Assembly (NCBI RefSeq): GCF_010015445.1
Contig: NC_053121.1
Location: 33,121,934-33,185,933 of the forward strand
Direction of reading: 5' to 3'
DNA: 64,000 bases
Source: Perca fluviatilis
Taxonomy: Eukaryota; Chordata; Actinopteri; Perciformes; Percidae
The position numbers and the translations under genes were made by a program. Below the pieces are notes generated by a model. It saw only the letters and a list, made by a program, of their open reading frames with translations. It did no database searches and was not told the DNA's origin. Below are positions 50,041 to 61,779 of the stretch, one piece after another. Each line of letters begins with the position of its first letter. Positions within the stretch are counted from its first letter, which is position 1.

Positions 50041-50689
50041 ATCCGTTATTTCATGTCACTTTATTTCAAATATTCATCATCAATACATCATGTAAATTCA
50101 TATTGTTAATTGTTCAGACACTGTGAAACTAAACAAACATAGGGAAATATATAAACAAAAAACGACTATTTTGCTTAAGAGCTTTGACCCTTATATCATT
50201 TAACTCCATAACTTAGGACAGCAGCACTCTCCTAACTATATATTATCCATTTACTTGTTTAATGTATGAATTTAATACTTTTGAATGATTTTAGGGGAGA
50301 CACTAGGTGAATAGGGAAAATATCTTGACTAATAGTTATCACCATGAAATGTCCCCAGTTGATTACTGATTACATATTGTTTTGTTATACAAGTTTTCTG
50401 AAATATGAAGTTTAAATATGCAAATGAGGAAATATTTAATGCTAACTTATGTTGAATTTAGAAAAATGTGTAGTACAATAAACACCTCAATGTGTATTTT
50501 GGATGTTTTTTCCCCCCAGTAGTCTGAAAGAATACATTCTATAAAAGCAATGTAGCCCAAAACCTCAAAGTAAAAAAAAAAAATTATCATGTTTTTGCCT
50601 GTAGTGCCTCCCTTAAACACAGAAACCATCCCACAATTTGCTTCCCACTTTAACATAAAAATACTGTCATCACACTTCAAAACTACATA
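50041..50689. other. Unassigned AT-rich non-coding DNA
   Basis: Nothing recognised. Confidence 0.4.
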
Positions 50690-51240
50690 TTGATCAAACC
50701 CACATGTGAGGACATTATTGTACAGCAGATCCTGCGATGGTACAACAAAGGCTGAAGGGGACTCATGCCAGAGAGGAGCAGTGGGCATTGGTCAGCGAGG
50801 GAGTCATAAGCTGCACTGCAGCAATCCATCATTTGGGGTTTCCAAATCTTTCCCACACCCACTGCATATTGACATACTGGGTGATACATGGTCACAGGGT
50901 ACTCGGGATGTTTGATTTCAGGGCAAAGCGTATGGATTTTCTCTTCAGAGACAGCAGCACACATGGCCTTTAAACCACTCCAGTGGTCTGGTAAATAATT
51001 TATTTACTATCCTTCCTGTGGGAGCTCAAGTATAAGTAGGCCAACATGTCTGACAGCGCGGTGAAAGATGTCCCTCTGCCTGCCGGTGATAATTCTCTGC
51101 ATTAGGACTTCACATTAGATTTTAACTAGCCCTCTTTCGGCTCGATAGTCGTGGCTTTGATGCCAGGTCTGCTCAGCGTTTTGATCTCAAAACAGAGAAG
51201 CCTGCAAAAAGCATGGTTTGGCAGTACTGTTTGGTTCAGA
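50690..51240. promoter_or_regulatory. Candidate conserved non-coding block
   Basis: Repeat-free, GC-mixed sequence with few stops on either strand but no recognised protein. Motifs include GGTAAATAATTTATTTAC (an AT palindrome near 50989), GGTGATAATTCTCTGCATTA and AGATTTTAACTAGCCC. Confidence 0.3.
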
Positions 51241-52217
51241 TGGTGGATCAGGGGAAAAAATATACCCGACGTGAAGACCCAGAAAAAACAACACTGATCA
51301 CAAGCTGGAAGATAGTCTGATGCTCCCAGTCTGGGAAACCCCCTTCAGTCTGTCTGCTTGTTATTGTGAAAGAGATGGAATTTACTTTAACTTTACAGTT
51401 GTCATTAGTTATTATTATTTTCATATTGTTGCTGATATCCCTCAGTCATGTTCTTGCTGTTGTTAAATAGAGTTGACATGGTTGTTGCTTTTGCACTAAT
51501 GTTAACATAATGTTTTATTGTATGCATCTTAAAAATTTTACTTTTCCTGATTGTACTATGTACTAATGCCATTATGGTTGCTGTGCGCTTGTGATTTTTT
51601 GTCAAGAAATATCCAGCATGGTATTTACTGTAGCACATTTCCGAAGCAACTAATGAACATAATGATCTTTCAAACATGGCTGCTACGTTTTGTAGTTGGA
51701 CTCAAATACAGACTCGGATACAGATCAACAGATGGAGGATCAAAGGTAAGTGTTTTATTTACAAAAGGGAAGTTGAATCCAGAATGGAAGAACAGGATAT
51801 AGCGAGGGCCAGGCAGCTGAGCTGGTGAGCTAGTGTGGAGATCCAGGCTACAGACAGTGAGTTTGGAGTTCTGTCACACGGGAGAGACAAACAGGCTATT
51901 ACTTGAAACGAAGAACAAAAACTAGATACTTCAAGACAAACTTAGATTCTAAATTCAAAGTTGGCCAAAGTACTTTACTACTTTAGATAGGAATAATCTG
52001 GCAGCAAACATCAGAAACCAGGAGTCTTTAAGCAGGATGGTTGATTGGAAATGACCGTCAGGTGTGTAACTCTGCCAGGAGCCAATAACTAAATGGCCAC
52101 CCACAAACAGACACACACGTACAGACACAAACAGGCACGTGCACAGACATCAAAAGAGGCTTGAGCACCTGCCCTTTTTCCTCCTCGAGAGAAAGTGCCC
52201 TTTTTTATGGATGCATG

Positions 52218-52220
<3 letters not shown>
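51241..52220. other. Unassigned; 51690-52150 may be repeat-derived
   Basis: The part with GCGAGGGCCAGGCAGCTGAG and GAAACCAGGAGTCTTTAAGC has the look of a dispersed repeat or LTR remnant, but no termini or coding part could be defined. Confidence 0.3.

Positions 52221-52262
<42 letters not shown>
52221..52262. repeat. (TA)n microsatellite
   Basis: About 21 TA units. Confidence 0.97.
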
Positions 52263-52264
<2 letters not shown>

Positions 52265-53235
52265 CTTGGCTTGTGTGGAGGTGAGTGACGATGAACTAAA
52301 GACTAAGCAGCCAGTGCCTCAAGTTTACAGCTAATTATCGGAAAGACAAAACAAATAGTTAACTTCTGTCTTGCTAACATGCATGAGCTACTAGCTTATG
52401 TAATAAGTTAGTTAGGTTTAGCTGAGGCACCATGTCCCTACGTTCTAATGTACTGTACTTAATGGAGACACTCCAGGTGAACAGCTACAGTACAATCAGT
52501 GTCTAATAACATCATCACAATCACCACATTGATGTGTGAACTAATTAAAATGCGCTAATTTGCATTCATTTGACAAGGCACTGCAGGTGAACAGGATAAA
52601 CAAAATAACTAAAACATTTTAGCACAGAACTTCCCCAGTTGATGAGTTAAGAGTCTTTCCCCTTTAAATGTTAGGTATAAATATGTAGATTAATTTAGAA
52701 GAAATCTACAGATGCAGCCTAAAACAAAAAACAGCTAAATATGTATTTTGGAAGTTTTATTTCAGTTAGAGTAAAAGAAGACATGGAAGTGAAATAGACC
52801 AAGATCTCAAAATTGACGAAAACATGGAAAAAAGCGTCCTGCATAAAACAGTAACTCACTAAACAGCCTTTTTCAGTTTACTGAGTTTAGTTAGTTTGTG
52901 AAGATTCTTGTTATTTATTCCAATAGCACAAAAATAATTAAAATGATTTATTGCCATTTGCAAAATAAATAAATTCTTAGTGAAACTATGTCCCTCTCCT
53001 TGGTGCAGTCACTTATTCTGAATATATACTTGAAACTAGTAGCATAGAAAACACGCACACTGTGCCAGAGTTTCCTTGCTGCTCTTTGTGATTAACCTGG
53101 TGAATACTAAAAAGTCTCTGTGTGAACTGATTATTTTATATATAGTATTTATTAAAACTATTAAACAATTGCGTAAGGGAAATAAGATAAATTGGTAAGG
53201 TAGCCAGAGTTGTGTTAATATATTTAGTGTTTTGT
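52263..53235. other. Unassigned AT-rich non-coding DNA
   Basis: Nothing recognised. Confidence 0.4.
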
Positions 53236-53749
53236 TTAAAGTGCTTATATTGTGCTTTTTGGCTATTTTCCTTTCCTTTATTGTGTTATATATCTTTTAT
53301 TATGCATGTTATAGGTTTACAAAGTGAAAAAGCCCAAAGTCCACCCCAAAGGGACTTACCATCTCCAACAGAAAACACTGTTCACAAACTGCTCCAAACA
53401 GCTCTATTGTAGTCCAGCCTTTACTTCAGAGACAAACATGGTCACTTTGTAACACACGTTATAATGTTCGCCTAGCTGCTAGCATGGCACGCCCTCATAC
53501 TCTGCTTCTGACTGGCTAGTAGTCCTTACCTAGCTACTGTGCATGTGCAACTCACAACAAAGATGGAATAGAAGTAACGATGCCTCACTCTGTAGCTAAA
53601 ACAGAGAGCTCAACACACAGGGTGAAAAGAGGAGCTGCAACAATGTGCAGTACAAGTGTTTTTTGAAAATTAAACCATGTAAACCTTTTCTGATTTAACC
53701 TCTAAATACAATTATGAACCTGAAAATGAGCATAATTTGAGCACTTTAA
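53236..53749 (-). mobile_element. TTAA-flanked MITE, family B (inverted copy)
   Basis: It begins TTAAAGTGCTTATATTGTGC and ends AATTTGAGCACTTTAA, with TTAA at both edges. Its sequence is collinear with the reverse complement of 46875-47364 (CCACCCCAAAGGGACTTACC, GCTAGCATGGCACGCCCTC). Its right half also matches 26740-26967. It has no coding capacity. Confidence 0.82.
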
Positions 53750-54549
53750 ATTTCATATAAATAATTATTTATTAACTATTAGGCCTTTTTCCTTGAGCCC
53801 CTGCTGCCCAAAATGTATCTGCACGTCCCTGGACACAAAAGAAGGAGGAGAAACACGGGACAAAACAGAAAACTGCCGAGCGCAACAGCGCTGACTATGA
53901 CAGTGGAATGCATAACGTACAACCTTTATCTGCTAGACTATAGATATCTACCAGGCTACGAAGATTATGATGTATGGCTCCACAAAGATTTCACAACTAA
54001 ACTTCAACCTAAAACTGTTAATTGTGACCTTTTTAAATGTATCAATTTCTATCTGTCTATAATCGAGTCCTATAATTGAAACTTGATATAATTTGTAATA
54101 CTTTGGTAGGAAATCATTTGGATTATTTGCTTCAGAAACAGGTTTAAATATTCTCACTACACAGTTTTTCTTGGTTTTAAGAAAAAAAAGGTTATAAGGT
54201 CTCAGTTACAGAAAAAAATAAGATAAGATGAGATGAGAGAATAAGGGAATGAGATAGCTTGTGTCTAGCAGGAATTTATATCAGCTAATAATAAAGGCTT
54301 TCCAGACTTTTAGTAGGCTAATTAAAGGAGACATTTAGTGAAAGACAGACCTCAACAAACAAATATAGTAATTAGAAAGTAATTATTTTGCATTAATATG
54401 TTTGTAAAATATATCAGCCCTACGGCAGGTCAAGTCAAAATAATGCCTTTCCAAGTCCCCCTTTTTGGAACCAAACAGTACTGTACAGTCACGTTCCCAC
54501 TTGAATAAATGTGTCAGCTTCCTCCTTCTCTTGCACAGTGATAATTCTT
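53750..54549. other. Unassigned non-coding DNA
   Basis: Nothing recognised. Confidence 0.4.
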
Positions 54550-54800
54550 CAATCAGTGTGTGACAAGATAAAAAAAGTACTTGGCAGCTGTCACACATCA
54601 TCAGGGAGGGGGAGCCCATGGTGGAAAATTAATGAGATCTTCCCTGAAGGCCGTCACAGTTTTGTCACAGCTGGACTCTGAGTGGTTCAGTGGCCTCATT
54701 GGGGAGATTTTTCACTATAAATCTTGTTATTGTGCATTCATGGCTAACTATGGCACACCACATGACTACAGTTTGCCATGCTTCGGTTAGCTGGAGATAA
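54550..54800. promoter_or_regulatory. Candidate conserved non-coding block
   Basis: Repeat-free, with GGTGGAAAATTAATGAGATC, GGCAGCTGTCACACATCATC and TCACTATAAATCTTG. No coding frame. Enhancer-like by appearance only. Confidence 0.25.
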
Positions 54801-56229
54801 TTTAAGCAAAATCACAGTGAAACAGTGTTCTGCTAGAGAAGCGTCTACTCTAATTTCATTCCAGAACATCCACCTACCCTTCTTACTTTAACAGGATAAA
54901 GAGTTAACACAGGGCTATGCTTTATTCAGCATGACTGTGTCTCACTCTGGCAGATTTCACTATACTAGTAATTTACTGGAGGTGACTGAGAAACCGCGCA
55001 GCACCAGGGGGAAAGTACATGTGTGCCTTCCATGTTTCAGGATCTGTTCACTCCACTGGTTCCCACAGAGGCCAGGGCAATGCCTTCACTCTGCTGCCTT
55101 CAGGCCACCGGCAGACTCACTGCACTGTATATAGATCCAAAGCTGGTGTGAAGCAGAGAACACATTTCCTTCTGCAAACAGAAACAAAATGTAAATAGTC
55201 ACTTTGTCAATGATATCACAAATATGATAATATTATAATATCTTTTAGAAGAACTTGCATAACAATAAAGAAAATAATCCAAAATACAAAATGATTCAAA
55301 TAAGAAGATTGATTTGATCCTCATCAGCTCTGTTCTGCCAGCTTTTGTTGAATTTTTATTTCTAAATGCATATAGACAAATCTCCCCCGTTTGTTTTAAA
55401 CATAAACAGGTTAGTTTGTTTGCCCAGTTTTCAGAAATCTACGTCTTACGTGAATAAGTCAACCGACATATTTCATGTTAATCATCTGAAATATTAGAAA
55501 ATACAACAGAGGAAGAATCTGTGATATGATCAGAAGCTCCAGAACAGGTAGTCATTTGACCTCTCAAGTATGAACTTTCATTTCAATCTTTGAATCTTCG
55601 GCACTGTGGCCAAAGTCCTTAAAATGCTCAGAAAAAAGGAAATATGAACATCTACATGTGATTTAATAGAAAGCTACTACATAAATCTTGTGGTCGGATT
55701 GATTTGTCAGCTATTCAAAATAAGTTTCACATTGACTCAGTTATTAAATTCATTGATTTATTCTTTAACTTTTGAGAAGTCTTATAGGATGCTGTAAGGA
55801 TGGGTTTCACAACCCTTCCGGCATTTAATTACACATGATTGTTAAACACTTGATTATAATCAAGATAATTATGGATCAACTGAATATTTATAAGGCCTAA
55901 GAATAGGCCACCATAGAACAATACTGGTGTCAAGCAAGGACCAAATTACATTTAAACGAGCAGGCTAATTAAATATCTAAGAGGACTGTCTTCATGAGGG
56001 CGCAGGGTGCTTAAAAACTGCTACACTTCATTTTTTTAATTAAAATGTAGGTTATATGTTTGTGCCTCACACTGTAAGGTATGCTGCACTAATATTAAAC
56101 AAAACAAAACAAGTTAGGATAATTCCTTAGAAAGTTCTCAGAAATAAAATGTTGGAACTAGGTTAACCCAAATTTGAGTCCACAGGGGATAACAACATAT
56201 TGTAAGTCTCTTCAGAAAACAACAGCAGC
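54801..56229. other. Unassigned AT-rich non-coding DNA
   Basis: Nothing recognised. Confidence 0.45.
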
Positions 56230-56780
56230 AGATGATGATATTTCTAGTGCACGTTGAAATGTGTATGTGTATGAAGATCCCGGAATGAATCACCTGTGAC
56301 CATGCAACAATTCCTGTTTGCGAAACAAGAATCAATCAAAAGCAAGTCTAGACATGATAAATAGCAGCCCCAAGAAACACGTAGCGATTTAATCAGCCTC
56401 ATGGAGAGCCCAGGTTGAAACTGGGTGTCACAACCACAACCAGATACAGAGGCCCCCTCGAGGTTAATCTGAACTTTCAAAGAAATCCAATTAAAATGGC
56501 AGCACCAAAGAGACAAACACTTGTGCGGCATCTTTTGTGTAACACTGCTTCTGTACAAGAAAAAATAAGGTATTTTCTCACCATGACACCTAAACAGGGA
56601 CATAGGGCCCAGTTCTGCAGCTGTTATAAAAGTCAGCATTTCCTTTTGTGCAGTAGAAATGTGGGGTCTGCAATGACACAAAGACTCTTTGTTCATCTGC
56701 TCCGTTTGTTTCGATGGGGTCACATTGCCATCTTTCTCTCTGACAGAAAGGAAAAGATAAGACCACGGTAGGATCCACAA
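56230..56780. promoter_or_regulatory. Candidate conserved non-coding block with low stop density
   Basis: Two overlapping open frames cross it (56244-56780 minus, 56415-56771 plus), yet neither peptide resembles a known family, and being open on both strands argues against coding. Motifs include AAGAATCAATCAAAAGC, ACATGATAAATAGCAGCC and GCGATTTAATCAGCCTC. Confidence 0.3.
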
Positions 56781-57228
56781 TTGAATCGTAACACAATAGG
56801 AACTGGGTTGTACTATAATTATATCTCAGATACCAAACCTCTGGTTACTGCCTCCCATTAACAAAAAAAGAAATTATAAACCTTCAAAATGTTTTTTTCT
56901 TTTATGACATCTTGTGCTTATTGAACAGTATGTGTGAAGAACCTAGTTCTAAAAGGATACAAAAATAGCGCACTAGTTGTTAAAATGTGCTCCCAAGGTG
57001 TATGAGTTTTTTGTCACCTGTTTTGTATTACTCCTCAGTACAACACAAATGTGTGATGATTGTTCTGTTACTTTCTTTTGAAACTTTATGAAGGATACAA
57101 AGAAGTCTACTACATGACAACACCCTTACAAAAAAGGTACTATATATTAAATAGTCTATTTTGGAGAATATTTTGCTTTAGAAGTGCAACTTGCTAGCTA
57201 GCAGACAAATCAAGCAAATATGCCAGAT

Positions 57229-57229
<1 letters not shown>
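56781..57229. other. Unassigned non-coding DNA
   Basis: Nothing recognised. Confidence 0.4.
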
Positions 57230-57277
<48 letters not shown>

Positions 57278-57286
57278 CACACACAC
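57230..57286. repeat. (CA)n microsatellite, one interruption
   Basis: A CA tract interrupted once by AAA near 57260. Confidence 0.96.
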
Positions 57287-57457
57287 GGTTGGGTTACTGA
57301 AACTTCATGAACTAATTGGAATGATGAAGGTGTAATGGTGGGGTCACAGCGTGTCAAAGATGACTGCAGGCAGGAGAGGAAATAATGTGGGCAGATAGGT
57401 GGGGGTTTGCATAAGTAACATCACCTGTGTGTGTGGACCATAGCTGCATTGGGCCTT

Positions 57458-57996
57458 TTAAAGGTCCTATGACATGCTGCTCTTTGGATGCTTTTATATA
57501 GGCCTTAGTGGTCCCCTAATACTGTATCTGAAGTCTCTTTCCCGAAATTCAGCCTTGGTGCAGAATTACAGCCATTAAAGCCAGTCCCACAATGAGCGTT
57601 CCTTAGGATGTGCTTTTTCTGTGTCTGTAGCTTTAAATGCTATTGAGGAAGAGAGAGGTGGGGCAAGGTGAAGGGTGGGGTGTGGCATTGACCAGCTTGC
57701 GGCCACAGTTGTAGCTCTATTTCCTCATGGGCGGGCCAAATTCTCTGGGCAGCTGTGGGCGGCGGGCAAAGCAGAGAAAGGGGAGGTAACCTTGCTCCTT
57801 ATGACCTCATAAGGAGAAGATTCCTGATTGGTCCATCTGAGCTTTCGTTTTCTCAAAGGCAGGGCAGGATACCCAGGGCTCGGTTTACACCTATCACCAT
57901 TTCTAGCAACTGGGGGACCATAGGCAGGCTGGGGGAACTCATGTTAATGTTAAAAAAAACTCATTAAGTGAAATGTTCATGCCATGGGACCTTTAA
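57458..57996 (-). mobile_element. TTAA-flanked MITE, family A copy 3
   Basis: It begins TTAAAGGTCCTATGACATG and ends CATGCCATGGGACCTTTAA, with intact inverted termini and TTAA at both edges. It is inverted relative to the copies at 8262 and 10715 and carries a single 46-bp unit (57497-57542). This copy best defines the family's two ends. Confidence 0.83.
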
Positions 57997-58267
57997 TGAT
58001 AAAGCAACAAGCTAGCCTCCAATAAGCTAATCTTTTCTACACACAATTCATTCATTCAAACACATAATTAAATTGAATTAAATAAACTTGAGTCCTTCCA
58101 CATCTGTTGTAAAGGACATGTTCGGGTATTTAGCAGCAGGCTTTTCTCATGAACTATTTGTATTATAACAATGAAAAGTAGTAGGCTACAATGTACTGTA
58201 ATTCATATATATTCCATGGTATTATTACTGTACTGTAAGCCTCACATTGACTGTGACTGTCTAAGAC
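57997..58267. other. Unassigned non-coding DNA
   Basis: Nothing recognised. Confidence 0.35.
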
Positions 58268-58602
58268 AGCGAAAATCTGCATACGGAGGTGGTCGGGGTG
58301 ATGAATGGGTCCCAAAAGAAAGGGCTTTCAAGATAGGGAACGGAGTTTGCAGGAAAACCCAAGACTTTCACCCAGGAAACGGGTGTTTGTGTCCTGGGAG
58401 TACAACTTAAAGAGGACCAGTATTAACCCAAACCACAATCTTTTTTCTAATCTTAACAAGCCATTTTGGTGCCTAAACTTAACTTTCACGTCGCCGTATT
58501 ACAGTCGCTTTTTTGTGGCTAAACTTGTCACAAAATTTGTCTCAAACTGTCACTGTCACCTTTCTCTCTGCTTAAATGTCACGACCGCTAAACTTAACTG
58601 TC

Positions 58603-59084
58603 ATGTGGCTGTAGCCTAGAAATCTAGACGCACCCTAGTGGCAGCAAATTTATTTTGCAGCCAGGGTCAGTCTAGGCACTCTTGGCTTGCGAGTTGGAAA
58701 AACCAAATTTTGGTCAGGCCAATCACATCGTGTATAGAGTCGGTGGGCGGGCTTATGGTTGCTGCTGCTGGGAACAGCGGCCTTCTGGAAGACTTGGAGT
58801 TAAGCTTTTCTTTGAGAAAAGAACAAAGAACGGCCCAGAAATCATTCTTAAAAAAGGAAGATGTGTTCGGAGTTTTGCCGACCGGATACAGCAAAAGTTT
58901 AATCTATCAACTAGCTTCTCTACCTCCTTTGTTGCTCTGCCTGGTTGTAGCTCTATCCTATTACGTGCAGAGGGAATTTCGAAAGACAAACGGTTATCCC
59001 GTCCCTCGGATTGAGCCCTGCCAATGGTGAGTTCCCAGACCCAACATCTGGATGTGGGTCTGGCTTGTCAGGCTAATGTGGCTG
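58603..59084 (+). mobile_element. 464-bp DNA element with RecQ-like cargo and 9-bp target duplication (copy 2)
   Basis: The body is 58612-59075. It starts TAGCCTAGAAATCTAGACGC and ends with the complement of TAGCCTGACAAGCCAGACCC, imperfect inverted termini sharing TAGCCT and an AGAC block. The exact 9-mer ATGTGGCTG lies at 58603-58611 and 59076-59084. Within are a CCAAT box (58719-58725), a GC box (GGTGGGCGGGCTT), an ATG at 58755 and a RecQ-like frame to 59030. A 9-bp duplication would fit Mutator-like elements, or Merlin and similar groups; the superfamily is not established. Confidence 0.75.
58755..59030 (+). pseudogene. RecQ-like helicase N-terminal fragment with altered Walker A
   Basis: From the ATG at 58755 the peptide begins MVAAAGNSGLLEDL and carries a Q-motif-like LSFSLRKEQRTAQKSF, then DVFGVLPTGYSKSLIYQLA. 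RecQ helicases normally have PTGxGKS here; a Ser replaces the invariant Gly of GKS, which should impair ATP binding. After YQLA the sequence becomes hydrophobic (LLLCLVVALSYYV) with only a vague motif Ia-like look, and no later helicase motif follows. The frame extends upstream to 58638 without a stop. It corresponds in order to the minus-strand fragment at 348-605. Confidence 0.6.
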
Positions 59085-59187
59085 GTCAAAGTCACATGTC
59101 CGGTCGGCAATCGCCGCAATTTCGAGATAAGATTTTATTGTTATGCATGAGTTTTCATACGATACCATACAAACCCGTCAATGAGAA

Positions 59188-60488
59188 TGGGTTTAATGGC
59201 AATGCTGCTGGGTCTATTTTAGCAGGTCAGTCCATTGTTTCCGAATTGGAGTATTATTATTATTTTTAAATGGCATTGAAATGATTAGAAAACATTCTTC
59301 TAATTAAATTTTTTTGTGGAAATATTGCAGGGATTTGGCAAACTTTGAGGGGATTAGTTGACTTTGCCTTATCTATTTTCTGGAATCTAGTGTGACACGA
59401 GTCACAACTTCTGTACGCAACTTCTGTCACAACTTAGATACTCCCTGTGGTTTTGATGGGGACTGTAAATGTGAAAGTACCATGTCATCCCCTTTCCCAT
59501 ATCCCAATTACAACCCCTCTCACCGCTCTGTGGACAGTTAAGCAAATGGTCCATAGCTGTTCTTACCTCCACCTCCTCCACCCATGCTCAGCCCACATCA
59601 ACAGCATGGCAGTTCACTGCTCACACAGTCTACCTCAACCTCTCGGTTTCTATTTTTAGGTCCAATTTGAACTGTGAGAATTTCCATTGTTGCCCCGCAT
59701 CTGCTAAGAATATTGCATGTGTTTCAGGTACAGTAACCATCATTTAATGCATTCAAGCAATATCATGCAGTTTCTGACTCACTGGCTTAATGAGCAGTCT
59801 TATCTGCACCTCATAATAATACTCTTATATTTGAATTTGTTTAATGAAAGTGCATGTCGCCACGATGCCACTGCTCTAAGTTTGTTTTTAATTAAAGAAA
59901 AGTCTTTATTGAGTCCTAATAAGGCACAAACCTAAGGAGTGATGTAATATTCACTGGTACTACTTGCTACTACTAGCATGTCATAGCTCTGTGAACAATG
60001 ACTGTTGAGACCTAACACTCATATTATCTCTATTCATCTGCTCTATATTTATGGGTCAGGAAATCCACCCACTCCCCAGAAAATCCTTCTGAATGTCAGC
60101 ATAGCCATTTTTCCCACCTTTGTCAGTTGAGTCTTTTTTGCCAGAGCTAAACATCCATTTGGTGTCACAGATATGGAATGTGCCAAAAAATTTATATAAA
60201 TCCTGCTGTCCCATTTTCATCTCCAAATGAAGTGTTCGCCGATTGTAAGTGGACTGTACTAGTTTCTAACGAGATATCTGTCTTTTCAGACTTTAAAGAT
60301 TAGTACATTACAAGTATAATCAGACAACTTTAGATTTAGTTATAACAAAACTTCTGTGTTTTAAATTTTTTTAATGATTCAGGTGGTAGAGCTTCCTGGA
60401 GATGTGCTTTGCTTCGTAAATGAGACTGCAGACTTTGAAAATGTTCATTAATACTGAGATGCCCCGCAGCATAGAAATTAAATACTAT
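59188..60488. other. Unassigned non-coding DNA
   Basis: No gene recognised. Short open frames lack known domains. Confidence 0.45.
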
Positions 60489-61588
60489 GGGCCCTATCTT
60501 GCACTCAGCGCAATTGCCTTTGTACACCGATGCATGTATCATTCCCATTTTGCACCCGACGCACAGCGGACTTTTCCCTCCACAGACGCACGTTGGTAAA
60601 TTAGGCAATGTATTTGAGCTCCTGGGGGCGGTTCAGCAAAAAGAGAAGGCGTGTTCCGGCGCAAACGTTACTTGGTGCTATTCTGCAGTTTCAGAAAACA
60701 ATTCCGCCACTGACCAGGAAAAACCTGGTCTAAAGTCAGTAGGCGTTATTCAGATGCTATTTCAGGGGCGCATGCATGGCCATAATGTAGCGTTTGCACA
60801 ACGCGCATACACTTTGCTTCTCTCATCTACACGGACGCAGCAGTTCCCATTTTTGCAAACCATACATAATTACAAAGGAAAATATTACTGAAAACGTGCT
60901 TCAGGTGTTTGGATAGGTCAGGAGGCACTTTACAGTACAGTCCTCAAAAAGTCGCAGCATTCTTTGTGGCTTGTTGTGTTTTACACAACATTTCCATGAA
61001 TCATGGATGTGTTGATGACATAAATGAGGAAATATTAGAGGACTTAAGGAGACGTGATGCTGAACTACGGCGGGATATGGTCCGGGAGTAATGCGCGATG
61101 CGCTCCTGATTGAGCGGGTGGACGGAGATGGAGAGGGGGGAAGAGGAAGGGGCACAACAGGTGCAGGTGGTGCGTTTGGAGGCCCACGCTCCATGGCTGC
61201 AGCAATCCTCTTCAGACTTGAGGAGATGCGCCCGAGGGGCCGCAGCAACATCACCACCCGGTCAAGACGGACATTTATTACTTTGCCGCATCTCGCATCG
61301 GCAGCTCCCGCTGGCATGCGGCAGGAAAATCCGCCGTCATAATAGCAATCTGCCATGGAACAAGCGCGCCTGCTCTTAAAGGGAATGTGAGATGATGCTC
61401 TGATTGGTTTATTGCACGTTACACCAAAACCACACCTAGCTACTTCAGACCAACCCATTTTAGATTTGCGTCGGGCGCAAGAGTCATTTATCCCGCCGGT
61501 ATAATAGCAACAGCGGCCGAGATCCGCCCACAAAGCTACTTGCGTTTTGCGTTTCATACTTGCGTTTCAGATCGTTGAAATAGGGCCC
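60489..61588 (+). mobile_element. PIF/Harbinger-type remnant (1.1 kb)
   Basis: Termini GGGCCCTATCTTGCAC (60489) and the complement of AACGATC..GAAATAGGGCCC (ending 61588) are inverted, with the 3-bp duplication TAT at 60486-60488 and 61589-61591. GCGCAA and ACGCA words crowd both ends. Only the C-terminal part of the transposase remains (60909-61091). I recognise the GGGCCCTAT ends as a frequent teleost Harbinger family. Confidence 0.85.
60909..61091 (+). pseudogene. Harbinger transposase C-terminal fragment (HARBI1-like)
   Basis: It reads DRSGGTLQYSPQKVAAFF, then VACCVLHNISMNHGC and LEDLRRRDAELRRDM. The LQYSP.K and A.CVLHNI pattern is the C-terminal end of the DDE_Tnp_4 nuclease in HARBI1-type transposases. 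The catalytic core upstream is missing, so it cannot be active. The longer minus-strand frame across the same DNA (60901-61557) looks like an antisense shadow. Confidence 0.72.
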
Positions 61589-61591
61589 TAT

Positions 61592-61779
61592 ATCTGAATG
61601 TTGAAAATCAGTATTGTTAACCATTTAAGGCACAGCTATGGCACATTATGCTTAAAGTAATGGATAATCTGCATTTTAAGTACATAGATCTCTTATAATA
61701 CCATGCATTGATAAGGATATCACATTAAATGACATCTTCTTTAAGCCACTGACTTCTGATTAAACATGAGTTGCCTGGT
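61592..61779. other. Unassigned non-coding DNA
   Basis: Nothing recognised. Confidence 0.35.

Larger units (their letters stand above)
58268..59187 (+). repeat. Dispersed repeat (family G, copy 2) interrupted by the RecQ-like element
   Basis: Blocks ATCTGCATACGGAGGTGG, CCAAGACTTTCACCCAGG, CCTAAACTTAACTTTC, TCACATGTCCGGTCGG and ATACCATACAAACCCGTC follow the same order as in the copy at 31127-32892. The right edge CGTCAATGAGAA (59176-59187) matches that copy's CGTTCATGAGAA. The repeat is split at 58612-59075 by another element. No coding content of its own. Confidence 0.6.

Noticed and set aside
60901..61557. 218-codon minus-strand frame in the Harbinger remnant
   Set aside because: The transposase fragment on the plus strand (60909-61091) explains the region. 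The antisense frame is proline- and arginine-rich with no domain.
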